Source: Patiria pectinifera (taxonomy: Eukaryota; Echinodermata; Asteroidea; Valvatida; Asterinidae). Taken from it: a stretch of 64,000 nucleotides of DNA. The stretch is from the NCBI GenBank assembly GCA_029964075.1, contig CM057141.1, positions 10,168,001 to 10,232,000 of the forward strand. Reading direction: 5' to 3'. A program made the position numbers and the translations under genes. The notes beneath the pieces were generated by a model. That model was not told the DNA's origin. It saw only the letters and a list, made by a program, of their open reading frames with translations, and searched no databases. Positions within the stretch are counted from its first letter, which is position 1. Each line of letters opens with the position of its first letter. Positions 22,046-33,032 of the stretch are shown here, piece after piece.

Positions 22046-22985
22046 AAGAACTAGATTTACTTATGTTTGTGTACAAACGTACGGTGGTTTCGGTAATTTG
22101 TTATTGTATTTTTATGTCCTGTCAGACTAGATATTGGCCTTCAAAATATGTACTTTTAATATGCCATCACATGTCACGTGATGACGTCATTGTGATGTCA
22201 CTTCAAATTTCATCTATAACACATCAGGGTTTAGGTACTTAACCATCTTTCAACCCAATCGGACATGTATTTCTGTAGATATTGGCCTCCAAAATATGCA
22301 CGTTTAATGTGATGTTACATGTCATGTGAAGATATCATCGTGACGTCAATTCAATTTTAATTATCAACTTTGATTATCAGATTTTTGAAAAGCAACTCGT
22401 ACATCGTTGAAAGCAAGTTCACATTTTTTACCAATTGCAAAAATTAAGTCACATCCGGTTTTAACTGGAAAGAAGGGTCATGCAAATGTGCACGTTTTAT
22501 CAAAAATGAAGACCCTGGATTCTATCAATTCCCATAAAAAGCAAAATCAGATCTGTGTTCCTTTATTTTGTATGATGTTTCCATTATTTCACAAATCCCC
22601 TGTTGTTAAAGAAATGAGAAGAGACAAAGAAAATTGCAGAATTCTGACTGAAAAGGCAAAACATTTTTTTTCTGCCACAAGAGGGTGCTGCTTGCTTTGC
22701 ACAAGCAGCAGTGTTCATCAGAAAGATCGACATCGACTTGTTACAAATACAGACTTTGTTTTAATTTAAATCTGATATAAAATTACATTGATGGTGTTTA
22801 TCATGCCTCTCTGTAAATTTGCCCCTACAACACGTGTAAGACTACGTTCCTATACTGAATATTGACCCAATGGAACCTACAGTTTTCTCAATACAAGACT
22901 TGAGAAATGTCCTTTCGTGATGACGTCACATGCCCCGCTATGACGTCATCTTAACAACACTTTTCAATGCACAATTTTCAATGCA
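22046..22985. repeat. TGACGTCA-rich repeat, last partial unit
   Basis: Resumes after the hairpin array with 'aactagatttacttatg' and 'gtgtacaaacgtacggtgg'. The ~150-bp submodules and the 'cgttgaaagcaagttcaca' landmark follow. It ends at the junction with the gypsy remnant near 22985, after the short repeat 'ttttcaatgcaca'. Confidence 0.75.
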
Positions 22986-23320
22986 CACTTTTCATTGTCA
23001 ATGCACACTCCGACACCTGCACTCTCGCAACCATGGGCTTTTGTTTGACGCCTTCCAAGGGAACCGCCTTCCCATTGATGATGATGATGATGTTGTCACC
23101 CCAACGCCATTTGAAGTGATTTCTAGATAGGAAATCAATTCCCAGTATCATGTCTGGCTCGATATCGGCCACCGTACAGGTGTGGTCCATGGGCCGGCAT
23201 GGGACTACCATCCGCCATTCTCAAAGTCTCTCAGCCCTGGGCCAGGCATTGTTAACCTGCCCAGACATTAAACTCAACGCCGCTCCGGTGTCTAGGAGTA
23301 AACACACTGGCTTTGGAAGT
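22985..23320 (-). pseudogene. Gypsy A protease fragment
   Basis: Near 23310-23280 the minus strand reads LLLDTGAALSLMSG, the retropepsin active site with its DTGA. After a stop near 23226 it continues as IEPDMILGIDFLSRN and INGKAVPL, the usual C-terminal flap and ILG region. It ends abruptly in the TGACGTCA repeat, so the rest of pol is lost. The protease would cleave the polyprotein. Confidence 0.8.
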
Positions 23321-23399
23321 TCCCGCTAGAGCCGGTCTGGCCTGGGCAGGTAACTCGTTGTCGGTGAGTGGCTGACTTCCACTTCTCGTGAGGGCAGTT

Positions 23400-24194
23400 C
23401 CGCCGGATGTGTCTGAGTTTGTGACACCCGTAGCACTCCACTGGTGGGTGGGAGCTCTGCGTGTGCCAAGCCCCAACAGCCAGTGCCCTTCCCTCAGTTG
23501 GGTTTGGGGAGGTTGTTCTACTGTCTAAATCTTCGCGGGACTGCGTGGGTAGCTTCGGGTAGCTCTTGGCGACCAAACGTCGAATCGATTGTCGCAGGTC
23601 AGCAAGTGACTCACTGCATCCTTGCGTTCGAATTTGTGATGTCACCCCAAATCATTGTTCAAAGTTGTCTAGGATAGAGGAGTATTATTTTCGCGCGTCT
23701 GGTGCCATATCCGCCAATGCCTCTTGGGCCGTCCCCCTGAGATGGGATGCCAGGAACATCGCCTTTTCAGTCTCACTCCAATGATTGACTGCAGCCACGC
23801 TCTCAAAATGGATCAAGTAGTCAGACCACGAGGAGCTTCCGTCGAACTTATTGAGGAGGCCCCAAAACCCTAGGCACAGCTTGTCTTCCCCAAGCAGTAG
23901 GGGTAAGCTCCATACGGAAACACCAGGTGGTGGAATCCTGTGGGTCCCCTCCCCTGGAGTAGTGCATTGCGAGCCGGCTACATGGGTTCCGGGTTCCGCT
24001 ATACTCCGTGTAGCGGGGGGCAGCCGCATCGGCTCCGTCCCATTGACTCGAGTGTGAAGCAGCTGCGCTGGCTGGGCCCCATAGACTCCCCTGCGGAGCA
24101 ACTGCGCCGGCCCCGATCCATTTACTTGTGTGCGAAGCAACTGCGCCGGCTCCACTCCATTGACTTGTGTGTGGAGCAGCTGCGCCGACTCCAC
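23400..24194 (-). pseudogene. Gypsy A Gag core and zinc knuckle, broken
   Basis: The Gag core reads KFDGSSSWSDYLIHFESVA and EKAMFLASHLRGTAQEAL (about 23860-23700), very like the Gag of the element at 39904-45064. A change of frame leads to SLADLRQSIRRLVAKSYP and then the CCHC knuckle CYGCHKLRHIRRNC (about 23440-23399). The N-terminal part is the 13-residue repeat described next. Confidence 0.8.
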
Positions 24195-24790
24195 CCCATT
24201 GACTCCCGTGCGGAGCAGTTGCGCCGATGTAGCATGAATTTAGGTTTTATGAAATGCGGACTTATTGCTGGTATTGCGCATGCTCATGCATAGATAATTA
24301 GGAGAGGGACCAGTCACGTGAGAGGGTTAAACAAATAAAAGGGAAAAAGAGTCCGTTTTTTATACGAGTCCGATTTTCATATGACACCGGCTCCGCCCCA
24401 TAGACTCCTGTGTGGAGCAGTTACGTTGGCTCTGCTCCAGTGACTTGTGTGCGGAGCAGCTGCGCTGGCTCCGCCCTATTGACTCTCATACGGAGCAGTT
24501 GCACCGGCTCCGCTCCATAGACTCTAGTGCGGAGCAGCTGCGTTGGCTCCGCTCCATAGACTCCCGTGTGGAGCAGTTGCGTCGGCTCCGCCCCATAGAA
24601 TCCTGTGCAGAGCAGCTCTGCCAGCTCTGCTCCATTGCCTTGTGTGCGGAGCAACTCCATCGGCTCTGCCCTATTGACTCGTGTGCGGAGCAGCTGCGTC
24701 AGGTCCGCCCTATAGCCTCGTGTGCGGAGCAACTCCACCGGCTCCGCTCCATAGACTCCCGCGCCATAGACTCCCTTGGCTCCGCTCCAA
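24040..24790 (-). repeat. 39-bp coding minisatellite in gypsy A gag
   Basis: The unit contains GTGCGGAGCAGCTGCGCC and GGCTCCGCCCCAT and is 39 bp long, so it reads as a 13-residue repeat of the form (GAEPAQLLRTRVN) on the minus strand. About four copies lie at 24040-24215 and about nine to ten at 24385-24790. The units vary at several positions but keep length and frame. The opposite strand is also open, hence long shadow frames there. Confidence 0.88.
24216..24384. other. Insertion splitting the 39-bp minisatellite
   Basis: About 170 bp of unrelated AT-richer sequence, starting 'gatgtagcatgaattta', interrupts the array and introduces stops. No ends typical of a transposon were seen. Confidence 0.6.
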
Positions 24791-24950
24791 CAACCCGTGC
24801 AGCGTGGACCCACTCCGACTGGAGATTTGGGCTTGCCACTCCGGAATGCAGGAAATCAGGCACTGCTGAGTGAGATCCGCTACAACCATTCCAGTCTGCG
24901 TAGCCTGGGGTATAATCGGACAGTTTCCTGCCCCCGGTGCATGAGCAAAT

Positions 24951-25376
24951 TCAGCAACACGTAAGGGAGGCCGTGTCCGTTGCGTTTCCGCTCACACCGG
25001 GGGGCAGCCTCTCGTGGGCCCTAGCATTTGTTGTGTTGGTGTAAAATATGTGGGGTGTCTCTGGTCGAAGCTCCGCCCCTGCCTCAACGATTGGCGCAAC
25101 TGAGCAGCGTTCTGAATGGAATGGAGCGTCAGTCACGCCGGCGACTACGGCATGGGGTGGTTCCCCAAGGGGCCTGGCATTAGGTGTACTGATGAGAAGA
25201 TTGTAGGGTGTCCCCAGGCAAAGCCCCACCCCAGCTGCATCAGCAGGCGCGACTCGGGAACGTTCCGAATGGAACGAAATGTCGCGTGACACAGGTTTTG
25301 TTTTAATCCATTGTCTATGACGCCAACGGGTGAATGACCAAAGATCCGATATAGAAAGTGCCTGCTGATTGGTCAA
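24951..25376 (-). pseudogene. Open frame with a duplicated module, upstream of gypsy A gag
   Basis: About 141 codons open on the minus strand. Two imperfect copies of a ~50-residue module follow each other, each starting FHSER and containing VAP and ETP or GTP followed by a stretch ending in NAR. I do not recognise it. It could be the N-terminal part of Gag or translated leader DNA. No initiating ATG is convincing. Confidence 0.4.
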
Positions 25377-25552
25377 AATCTAGAGGTCAAGAGGCGGTTG
25401 TCTTGCCTAAATAATCAGCGAATTTGCTCACATATCATAGACCATGGTCTATTACATAGACTAGTACCGATAGGGATTTTCTATTCTAATAAAATAGAAA
25501 ATACTCCCCTCCAACTCTCTCCCTCCCGGGCCGTCACCCCCACCACAAAAAA

Positions 25553-25667
25553 GGGCGAGTTAATATCATCCTGGGGCTTGCATTGTGTTCGGAGTGACAA
25601 AACATTCTTTGATGTCATTGGAAGTGCTTGCACATGTGCATTGGAAATGCATTTGTTGGCATCAGAG
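25553..25667 (+). other. Weak candidate exon ending in a strong donor
   Basis: An open frame ends at CATCAGAG|GTGAGT, a near-ideal 5' splice site, in phase 0. The only in-frame ATG in this stretch is seven codons before the donor, so it could be a first coding exon. No homology is recognised; the upstream boundary is arbitrary. Confidence 0.25.
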
Positions 25668-26333
25668 GTGAGTATTTCTTATTATAATTGAAAAGTCCTA
25701 CAATATTTTTTTCATTGACGGTATCAATCCATAAGGGTCATTCTATAAATTTGGGGTCCAATTCTTTCCAGTTCCTGTTCCATGTGATATCTTTGATTTT
25801 GTAATTCAAAGTTACTGACAATAGGCAATCTTTATCCAATGTACTATTTTCATGCAAAACTTCAGAGGGTTGGCAAATTTTTAATCAAAAGATTTTTTTA
25901 AAGAAATTTGAATCACTTGTTTGTAAAAATCTTGCTTTTGGCAAAGTAAACTGATTGAGGGTCATTTTAATCATTTAAATCAACAGATTCCACTTAATTA
26001 AAAAAATGTAAGATGTTGTTTACACATTCAAACATGCCTATTTCATCAGAATAGACTCAACTTACATTTAACAATTGTTGACTTGTGTGATATGGGATAT
26101 GACGTTTTGAACACCCGAGGGGCGCATAGCACCCGAGGCGAAACCTATGTATTGGATTTTTTGGATTTTGATGTAAAAATCACGAAAACAAACAGCAGTA
26201 AGCACAACAATCATGACAATCTAACGACAACTCACACGCATGACGCGTGCTCAAAACAGCTGATAGTCTGCAAGTTGGCTACGTTTTACGTGTGAAACGC
26301 GTGTGTACGCGTACGCATACGTACCGTATGAAC

Positions 26334-26396
26334 AAAGTCATAGCACACTCCCTGTGGGATGTACCTGATATCCCACAGGGAGTGTGCTATGACTTT
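26334..26396. repeat. Perfect 27-bp hairpin, 9-nt loop
   Basis: 26334-26360 and 26370-26396 are exact reverse complements; the arm includes GTCATAGCACACTCCCTG. The loop is GTACCTGAT. No mismatch in 27 pairs. Confidence 0.97.
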
Positions 26397-26606
26397 TTAT
26401 AAACTAAACATGTGATCATTCTAGGCCAATGCAAAATACAGTATTCAAGACAGAGGTATAACAATTGTACATATAGTTTTTGCATAATTACCCAAAATCG
26501 TTGATCTGATTAAAGTCAAAATCTGAGTTTAAAAGGTTTTCTTCGAATTTTAAAGACAGCACACTCACGTTTGCTTTAATCATTCCTTGATCTGTTTACA
26601 GTAATA

Positions 26607-26657
26607 TTGTGAATCAACTGTACTTGTGTATTATACACAAGTACAGTTGATTCACAA
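26607..26657. repeat. Perfect 24-bp hairpin, 3-nt loop
   Basis: 26607-26630 and 26634-26657 are exact reverse complements; the arm includes GAATCAACTGTACTTGTG. The loop is TTA. The sequence is unrelated to the first hairpin. Confidence 0.97.
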
Positions 26658-27930
26658 CAGTATAGGCTTATCTGCACCATCAAAATGTGTACATTTGTAT
26701 TAAGTCCCAATTGATAGTCTTATCCCTAGCATTTCTCCACCTTTTAAAGGTGTAAGGCCTGATTTCTGTTCTCCACCTTGTATGAAGGACCATTAATCAA
26801 ACACTATAAGTCACACAAGGATCAGTGCTGCCGGTTTTGCAATTAGAAGCATTTTTTTGTGAAATCAACATGCCTATAGAGAACTGTATTATTTTTTTGT
26901 CTACCATGTACACGTGCCATACATCACATTTTTTATCCATATCCACAACGTATATCAGCTGTATCAATCAAGCCATGCACCTTCAAAGTTTCTTCAGTAT
27001 TAAAGGTATAGTCCATCATTTTTAATTTGTGCGTTTTGTTCGTTTGAAGCAACAAACGTGCTCAATATCTGAAGAAGGATGCTGAACAACCAATCTGATG
27101 AAGTTTCAGCTTAGCTTCAGCTGCATTTTTCAAGAAAAACACCATTCTAGGATCTCGATTTCAAATCAAAAGGTGCTGAATCATGTTTTGAATTGGGCCT
27201 GAATTCAGCGTCCGAGACACGTTCTCACTGAGCCGATTGCAGCTACGCGATGTCGTGCACTGATCCAATGAATTATAGCAACCGCGCGCGCGTGTGCATC
27301 GTGTCAATGCTTGCGCTTGCTTCGCCAAAAAAAACCAACAAACTACTAATTTGAATTTCCTACGGTGCTTCTTAAGACGCACCGTTGGAAAGGCCTTGTA
27401 TCGTTGATTTCTTCAAAATGACAGCTAGCGAGAAACAATAATTAAATAGGGAGTTTAGTCCCATTACTATCTTTCAACCAAGTATGTTTTTCAACAAAAT
27501 TACGCCAATTACTTTTTGGATAGCTGCAAATATACCATCAAACCAATGATGTAGACTATATGTAGATGCAATCAATCGGTGATGTTTATAAATCACTGAC
27601 TCAATACAATTTTTTTTGAAAAGCAGTTATTAATTGATAGAGTTTTTTGGATGATGGGTATAATAGGAACCTGTAAACTCTTTAGTGACGGGTATAAGGG
27701 TGCATGGGGAGATTTAGACACATTTTTTACATTTCAATATGTTGAAAGTACAAAAAACAAAAAAAAAACACAAAAATCGCCAACCCTGCAACTTCAGAAC
27801 AAACAACAAGACTGACTTTGCCCGATGTACTATTTTCATCCACAGCTTCAAATCTATCAGCTTGTTTCCTGTCAAGCTGTTGAGCTGACATATGGTTAAC
27901 TTTGTCAAAATATTCCATTGCCATCCACAG

Positions 27931-28125
27931 CTTCTAATCGATCAGCGTGTATCCTATCAGGCTGACATGCTGGACTGCGCCAAGGAGAGAACAAACTCCA
28001 CCCTACACTACCTGAAAGACAAGCTGGATAACTTAAAAGGTCTTGTCAACAATAATTCAGTCGTGGCAAGATCACTCACCTCAACACATACCAGCGTGGA
28101 CAGTGAAACCTCCCTTAATAATGAG
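27931..28125 (+). other. Candidate internal coding exon, 65 codons
   Basis: The open stretch is preceded by CCATCCACAG and followed by AATGAG|GTATGT, both good splice sites, and is exactly 195 bp in phase 0. The product is hydrophilic with a coiled-coil look: YQADMLDCAKERTN then LHYLKDKLDNLKGLVNNN. I cannot name a family. A diverged copy of the acceptor and exon start lies at about 27838-27890, so the exon start may be duplicated. Confidence 0.4.
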
Positions 28126-30090
28126 GTATGTAGACTTACGAGAAAAAATGCAGTGGCTAAGCTCCCTGATAAAAATTACCCTCCCATGTAAATCTTCAAT
28201 AGTGATTTGACTTAATATGGAGGCCTACTTATTACATGACACAGAGATTACAACACTGTATTAGCAACACTGTATTGGAGACAGATGTGATTGGCTGAGG
28301 AATAAATCTGGCCATTTACTTCATTTATCAATAATTTTTGGGGGGTTTAAAAATGCCAACGTACTGAAATTGGCTTTGAACTTAATACTGTTCGAGTTAA
28401 ACCATTTTGAGTTTCGTCATGTTCATACATTTGGCCAAAAAGTGGTCATGTTGACCTGAGGGATTTCCTTTAAACGACTACAGAGTAGAGATGAGATTTT
28501 AAAATGATCCTTTCAAGGAAAAAAAAGGAAATTTAAAAAGAGTTTTCACAAAATCTATTGTTTTTGTGAGGCAATTATAGGGGCATCATTGAAGGTGCTA
28601 CTACATGGTAAGTGAATGCGAGCATGTGGTAGCGTGCAGAATTCACTGCATGATAGAATGAAGCGAATACAGATTCTTTTCTAGAATAAAGTGGACTAAT
28701 ATGCTCATTTGCTATAGAACAATACCTTGAATAATGTTTGTAGAAACCAGAAAGCGTTAAAATTACGACTTAGGGATATTTCTATTATCACTATTCTGCA
28801 CACCCCTTTTTACGAATAGAAGAGGCACACAGACGGCCATGCGCACTAGGCTCTGAGCCCCCGGGGCCATTCCCGGATAAGGCGATCCTGTGTTATGCAG
28901 ATAAGAGGGAAATTAGTTGTAGGCTCTTCTCCAATCAGGAGAAAAGAGGGTCACAGTTCAACCAATGAGCTTACTGTACCCAGCAGGGATGTGATTTCTC
29001 CGGTTTTATCCGGAAATCCGGTTTTTGGGGCCTCAAAAGTCCACCAACGTGAATCGTGTGAATCCGTTGAGAAAATAGGGGGGTAGATTGTGCTAATTAA
29101 TTATTCATAATGAGTTTTGCTTGCCGAAATATCCGAAATTTACTTACGGACATAAACTTCGTTGATCGATATGTATGCCGCACGCACATATTGAACACCC
29201 AATGTGAGAACGAAGTTGAAGACCATGTGGTTGCCATTAGTGCGATTATGTGATTTTTCGCTCGGGGCCGAGGGTGTGGTTATGTAGGTCTAGTTCCTGT
29301 GTCGGTACTTAAGATGCACGTGTTGCGCTGGTCAGGTGTGCAGACGAGTGCAGCATGGTACACTGGTACCCTTCGGGTGCTAACATAATCAATGCTATGA
29401 TGAAGGATCGGAACCAGTGACTACTGCAAGTACTCACAAGTTCGTTTTCCGTGCGGAATCAATCAGCCGAAGTTGGATCGTAAAAATAGTAAAACAACCA
29501 TCGATGGAAAAAGAGGATTTCTGAAAATTAATTCACAGAGCGTGATCTTCATTTTCTGTGTATGTATTTTCCATTGAAATGACGAGATTGCAAAACTCGA
29601 ACCTGTGGAGAAACATCGTAGTGTGTTTCTGCAGTCCGGCAGAATTTTCGGCCACACGGGATGGGCCGTACACAGTGCAGCAATGCACACTGATACCGCG
29701 CCGGGCTGGCCGTGTGTACGGCGCGTTGTACGGCCGGCCAGACTGAATGTTTGCGGCGCTAGCGGCCATGATGTACGTTAAGCATAATTGTGGAATGACC
29801 CACCTCAAATATATTTTTAAGTAGGTGAGGCAAGTTTTAATCACTTTTGATGGCTAGTCTTGATAATTTTTGTGGCGCAAATGAGAATAATCCAGGCACA
29901 AAATACATGAAATATAAACGATTCCTTGCTTTACTAGTGATACTACAAATATAGAAATGGTGAAATAATTTTTTCCAACAATACTACCGACGCTATTTTG
30001 AAAGGCATGTTATCAGAAGCAGAAGTGATTTAAGTTTACATTATACAATTTTGATTTTTTTTTACAAAAAAATTACAAGATCTCCTCTGA
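28126..30090. other. Unassigned non-coding DNA
   Basis: No gene or repeat family recognised. A GC-rich patch is at 29640-29760. Confidence 0.45.
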
Positions 30091-30480
30091 AATGCTCTAA
30101 AATGCACCAGAAAGCTTCTAAAGTTCAAAAATTTTCAGGGCCCTTAAGCGGGCCCCGAACCCACGCCGTGGCTTCGCGGGTTGTTGTATCACAACAAAAA
30201 TTCCCCCACAGGTTTGAAAAAAATCCTGGGGAGAACACCATGGTTCTCAACTTTGAGTACAGAAAAAACTTTATTAGAACAAGAGTACATTTTAACAAAT
30301 AAGGGAAAATTCTTCATAAAATTAAAACAAATCCTGCTTCAGAATTTCAGAGGAAAGTGCCCAGTAATTGCCTCAGATTGCACCACAGAGCATCTAAAAT
30401 CAAAAATTTTCCGGGGCCCTTAACAGGCCCCGGACCCCACGCCGTAATGGCTTCGCGCTTCGCGCTCGGCGGGGTTTGCA
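30091..30480. repeat. Diverged 0.28-kb direct repeat with GGGCCC palindromes
   Basis: 'atgcaccag' to 'cacgccgtggcttcgcg' (30100-30180) recurs as 'ttgcaccac' to 'cacgccgtaatggcttcgcg' (30375-30455). Both contain a GGGGCCC-ttaa-GGGCCCC-type inverted repeat. This looks like a dispersed repeat family, identity unknown. Confidence 0.65.
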
Positions 30481-30639
30481 CTTCATGCATAAAATTTTCA
30501 GGGTTTTTGTTACAGACCAATCACATCCCTGACCCAGGAAGATGGGGGAAATAGGGGGCTTTAGTTATACCCCACCTCACTTTGTCACAGCCTCTTGATG
30601 AAGCATCATCAAAACCTATAAAAAGTTTTTCTAAATAAG

Positions 30640-31060
30640 TTAAATCACTTTCTGAAGTTAACTGGATTTCTCCTATAATTTTGAGTGAGATATACTCTAA
30701 AAGCCGGCGAAAGTCTTGCAATTGCTCTTGAAAGTTTTTGGGCTAAATTTGCCTGGAGTATATCTTGCTGGATTTACTGGTATTTATTGAACCAAGTTCG
30801 CCTGGACTCTTTTCTATCTGGCTGATGACCTTTACACCGGTGAAAGTTTGATTTATCTTCTGATTTGAGTTATCTGGAGTTCTCCTTGAAGTTTTAGCGG
30901 GATATACTCTTATTTGTCTTGCTGACAACCATGTAGCCAGCAAAAGGTTCAACAAGTTTATCTTCTAACTGGAGTTAACTGGATTTCTCCTTGACTATCT
31001 AGCTGACGACCTTTATGCCGGAGATAGTTCGACAATTTTGCCTAGACTCAATTGTTTTCC
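30640..31060. repeat. Old tandem repeat, about 105-bp units
   Basis: Recurring blocks 'agttaactggatttctcct', 'gatatactct' and 'gctgacgacctttatgccgg' (variants) start near 30650, 30750, 30858 and 30963. They are strongly diverged. The array lies just upstream of gypsy B and might be part of its LTR or leader. Confidence 0.55.
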
Positions 31061-31159
31061 TTGGTTCTGCATCCAACTAAGCTCTTGTTTAAAAAAGTAA
31101 CTGGCGCCTACTTTATTGCAACAATGCCTTGACCCTGGCACTTGGTGAGCCGGCCAACC

Positions 31160-32612
31160 CATTTTGATGATGGCCAGGTCGACGCAGCAACAACTGAGAC
31201 AAAGAGGGCTAATGAGAGCACGATTGCTGCGAATCCTCCAGTGCCACTAGCTCCGAGGCCTTGCTAGAAGTTACGGCAATCATCCATCCAGTGGCTATTC
31301 CGCAAGTAGCTGGTCCCTCCCCTTTAGGGGGTTGGGGTGAGTATGGTAGTACATGTAGTCCTAATGCAAATTCCCAGCCTCCTTCTAGTTTTACTGCTGT
31401 TTTTGACCTGGGTGCAAAGCCCGAGAGTGTGTCCCAAATTGGGATAGGTATGCCACTGGGTATGCACCTACCACAGGCAACTAGAGAGACGAAATGTGTC
31501 GTCTTTCCAAGCCTCAATCTTAGATAGAACCATGTAACAGTAATGTCATTGTAGAAAGGGCTCGCTTTAACACACGAAAGCAACAGCCAGGGAAACCTAT
31601 CAATGCTTTCATTAAGGACCTGTACCGTCTAGCTGACCACTGTGAATATGTGGAACTGAAACACAGTCTCATAATGATAGAATAGTCATAGGGGTGTCAG
31701 ATGAGAATTGTCAGTTCATCTCCAGTCCAAATCTGACCTCACCCTTGACAAAGCAGTCCAGATCTGCTGCCAGGCGAAATCACGAAAATTAAACCGAGAT
31801 GTGGTGAGAGGTGAAATAGACTCACCTTCACAAGTCGATCACCTCCGGTCGTCATCTGCATCCCACAAGGGAACGAGTTGAATCGGACAAAGCCAACACC
31901 AAAATGCACAGTCATCTGCCACACCCATGCCCATGGTGTGGGAAAGAATGACAGACTCGTGCTCACTGCCCTGCAAAAGACTCGATTTGCTTGAACTGTC
32001 ACAAAAGAGGACATTACAAAAGTGTTTGTAGTTCACGAGGTGCAGGATCTGCTAGATGATGACTCAGACTTACCATTCCTTGGTGAAGTCTACTGCAACA
32101 AAGACTACTGGACAGCCGAGATATCTGTCAATGAACACAAAACATGCTTCAAGTTGGACACTGGGGCAACAGTTTCTGTCGTCAGCGATGCTGAGCCTTG
32201 GCTAGCTGGACAGAAGCTAAATACAACGAGTCAACCCCTACGCGGGCCAGGCGGCACCCATCTTCCTGTACTTGGTGTGCTAGATGCAACACTTCAGTAT
32301 CGGCAGGGACAAATCAAGGAACAACTGTACATCATCCAAAGCCAACACTGTTCCTTGCTCAGCAAAAGAGCATGCATCGAACTTGGCCTCATCAAACGAA
32401 TCCATGAGGTTCAACCAAGTTCACCACCAGCCAGTTTCCGTGCTGAATTTTCAGCTCTTTTCACGGGTTTGGGCAAACTCAAGACAGAGTACCATATCAC
32501 ACTCCGCCCAAATTGCCAAGCCTGTGAGTCTACATACGCCAAGGAAAATTCCGCATCCGCTTCTTCCAAAGGTAAAACTAGAAATCAAATCAATGCTAAA
32601 GACAAGGAGTGA
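31160..32612 (+). pseudogene. Gypsy B Gag C-terminus and protease
   Basis: Gag is reduced to scraps up to a CCHC knuckle CLNCHKRGHYKSVC (31989-32030), after a shifted upstream cysteine pair. The protease follows in another frame. It is open to 32612 and carries KLDTGATVSVVSD with the catalytic aspartate at 32157-32159, then GPGGTHLPVLGVLDA and an LLSKRACIELGL segment, which is typical for gypsy. Confidence 0.82.
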
Positions 32613-32614
32613 TT

Positions 32615-33032
32615 TCGCCAGTGACTGTACCAACTGATTGGTGCTCTGAAATTGTTCCAGTGCCCAAATCAAATGTCAACCTCACACCGCTAAACAAAGA
32701 GGTCGAGCGCAAGATTCACCCCATGTTGTCTGTCGACGAAAGTCTAGCCGGGTAAAAGCACGATATTCTCCAAGCTCGATGCCAACAGTGGATTCTGGCT
32801 ACTTCCACTGGATGATCAGTCAAAATTGCTCACGAAATTCATCACGCCCTTCGGTCGATACTGTTTCAACAGGCTGCCCTTTGGCATAAGTTCTGCACCG
32901 GAAATATTCTGGAGGGCCTCGAGGGAGTCATATGCCACATGGACGACGTACTCATCCACGGTACATCTCAAGCTGAACATGATCACAGGGTGAGAGCAAC
33001 CCTACAACGACTGCAAGAGGCAGGACTAACAC
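32615..33032 (+). pseudogene. Gypsy B reverse transcriptase, N-terminal part
   Basis: WCSEIVPVPK, then KLDANSGFW, LPFGISSAPEIF and the catalytic HMDDVLIHG (ATG at 32939). The last RT residues before the break are LQRLQEAGLTP. Frame changes occur near 32755 and 32930. About 50 codons of RT following this point are missing on the far side of the hAT-like fragment. Confidence 0.85.

Larger units (their letters stand above)
22985..25376 (-). mobile_element. Ty3/gypsy remnant A (gag to protease)
   Basis: Minus-strand Gag, a CCHC knuckle and an aspartic protease, in that order from high to low coordinates. It is cut at 22985 before any RT. No LTR was found on either side. Confidence 0.78.
25377..27930. 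other. Unassigned DNA with two perfect hairpins
   Basis: No recognisable long gene. It holds two long perfect inverted repeats and a weak candidate exon end (listed separately). CpG-rich patches lie near 26290-26320 and 27290. Confidence 0.5.

Noticed and set aside
24412-24873. 153-codon plus-strand frame with Ala-Glu-Gln-Leu repeats
   Set aside because: Shadow of the 39-bp minisatellite, whose length keeps both strands open; the minus strand joins the Gag core.
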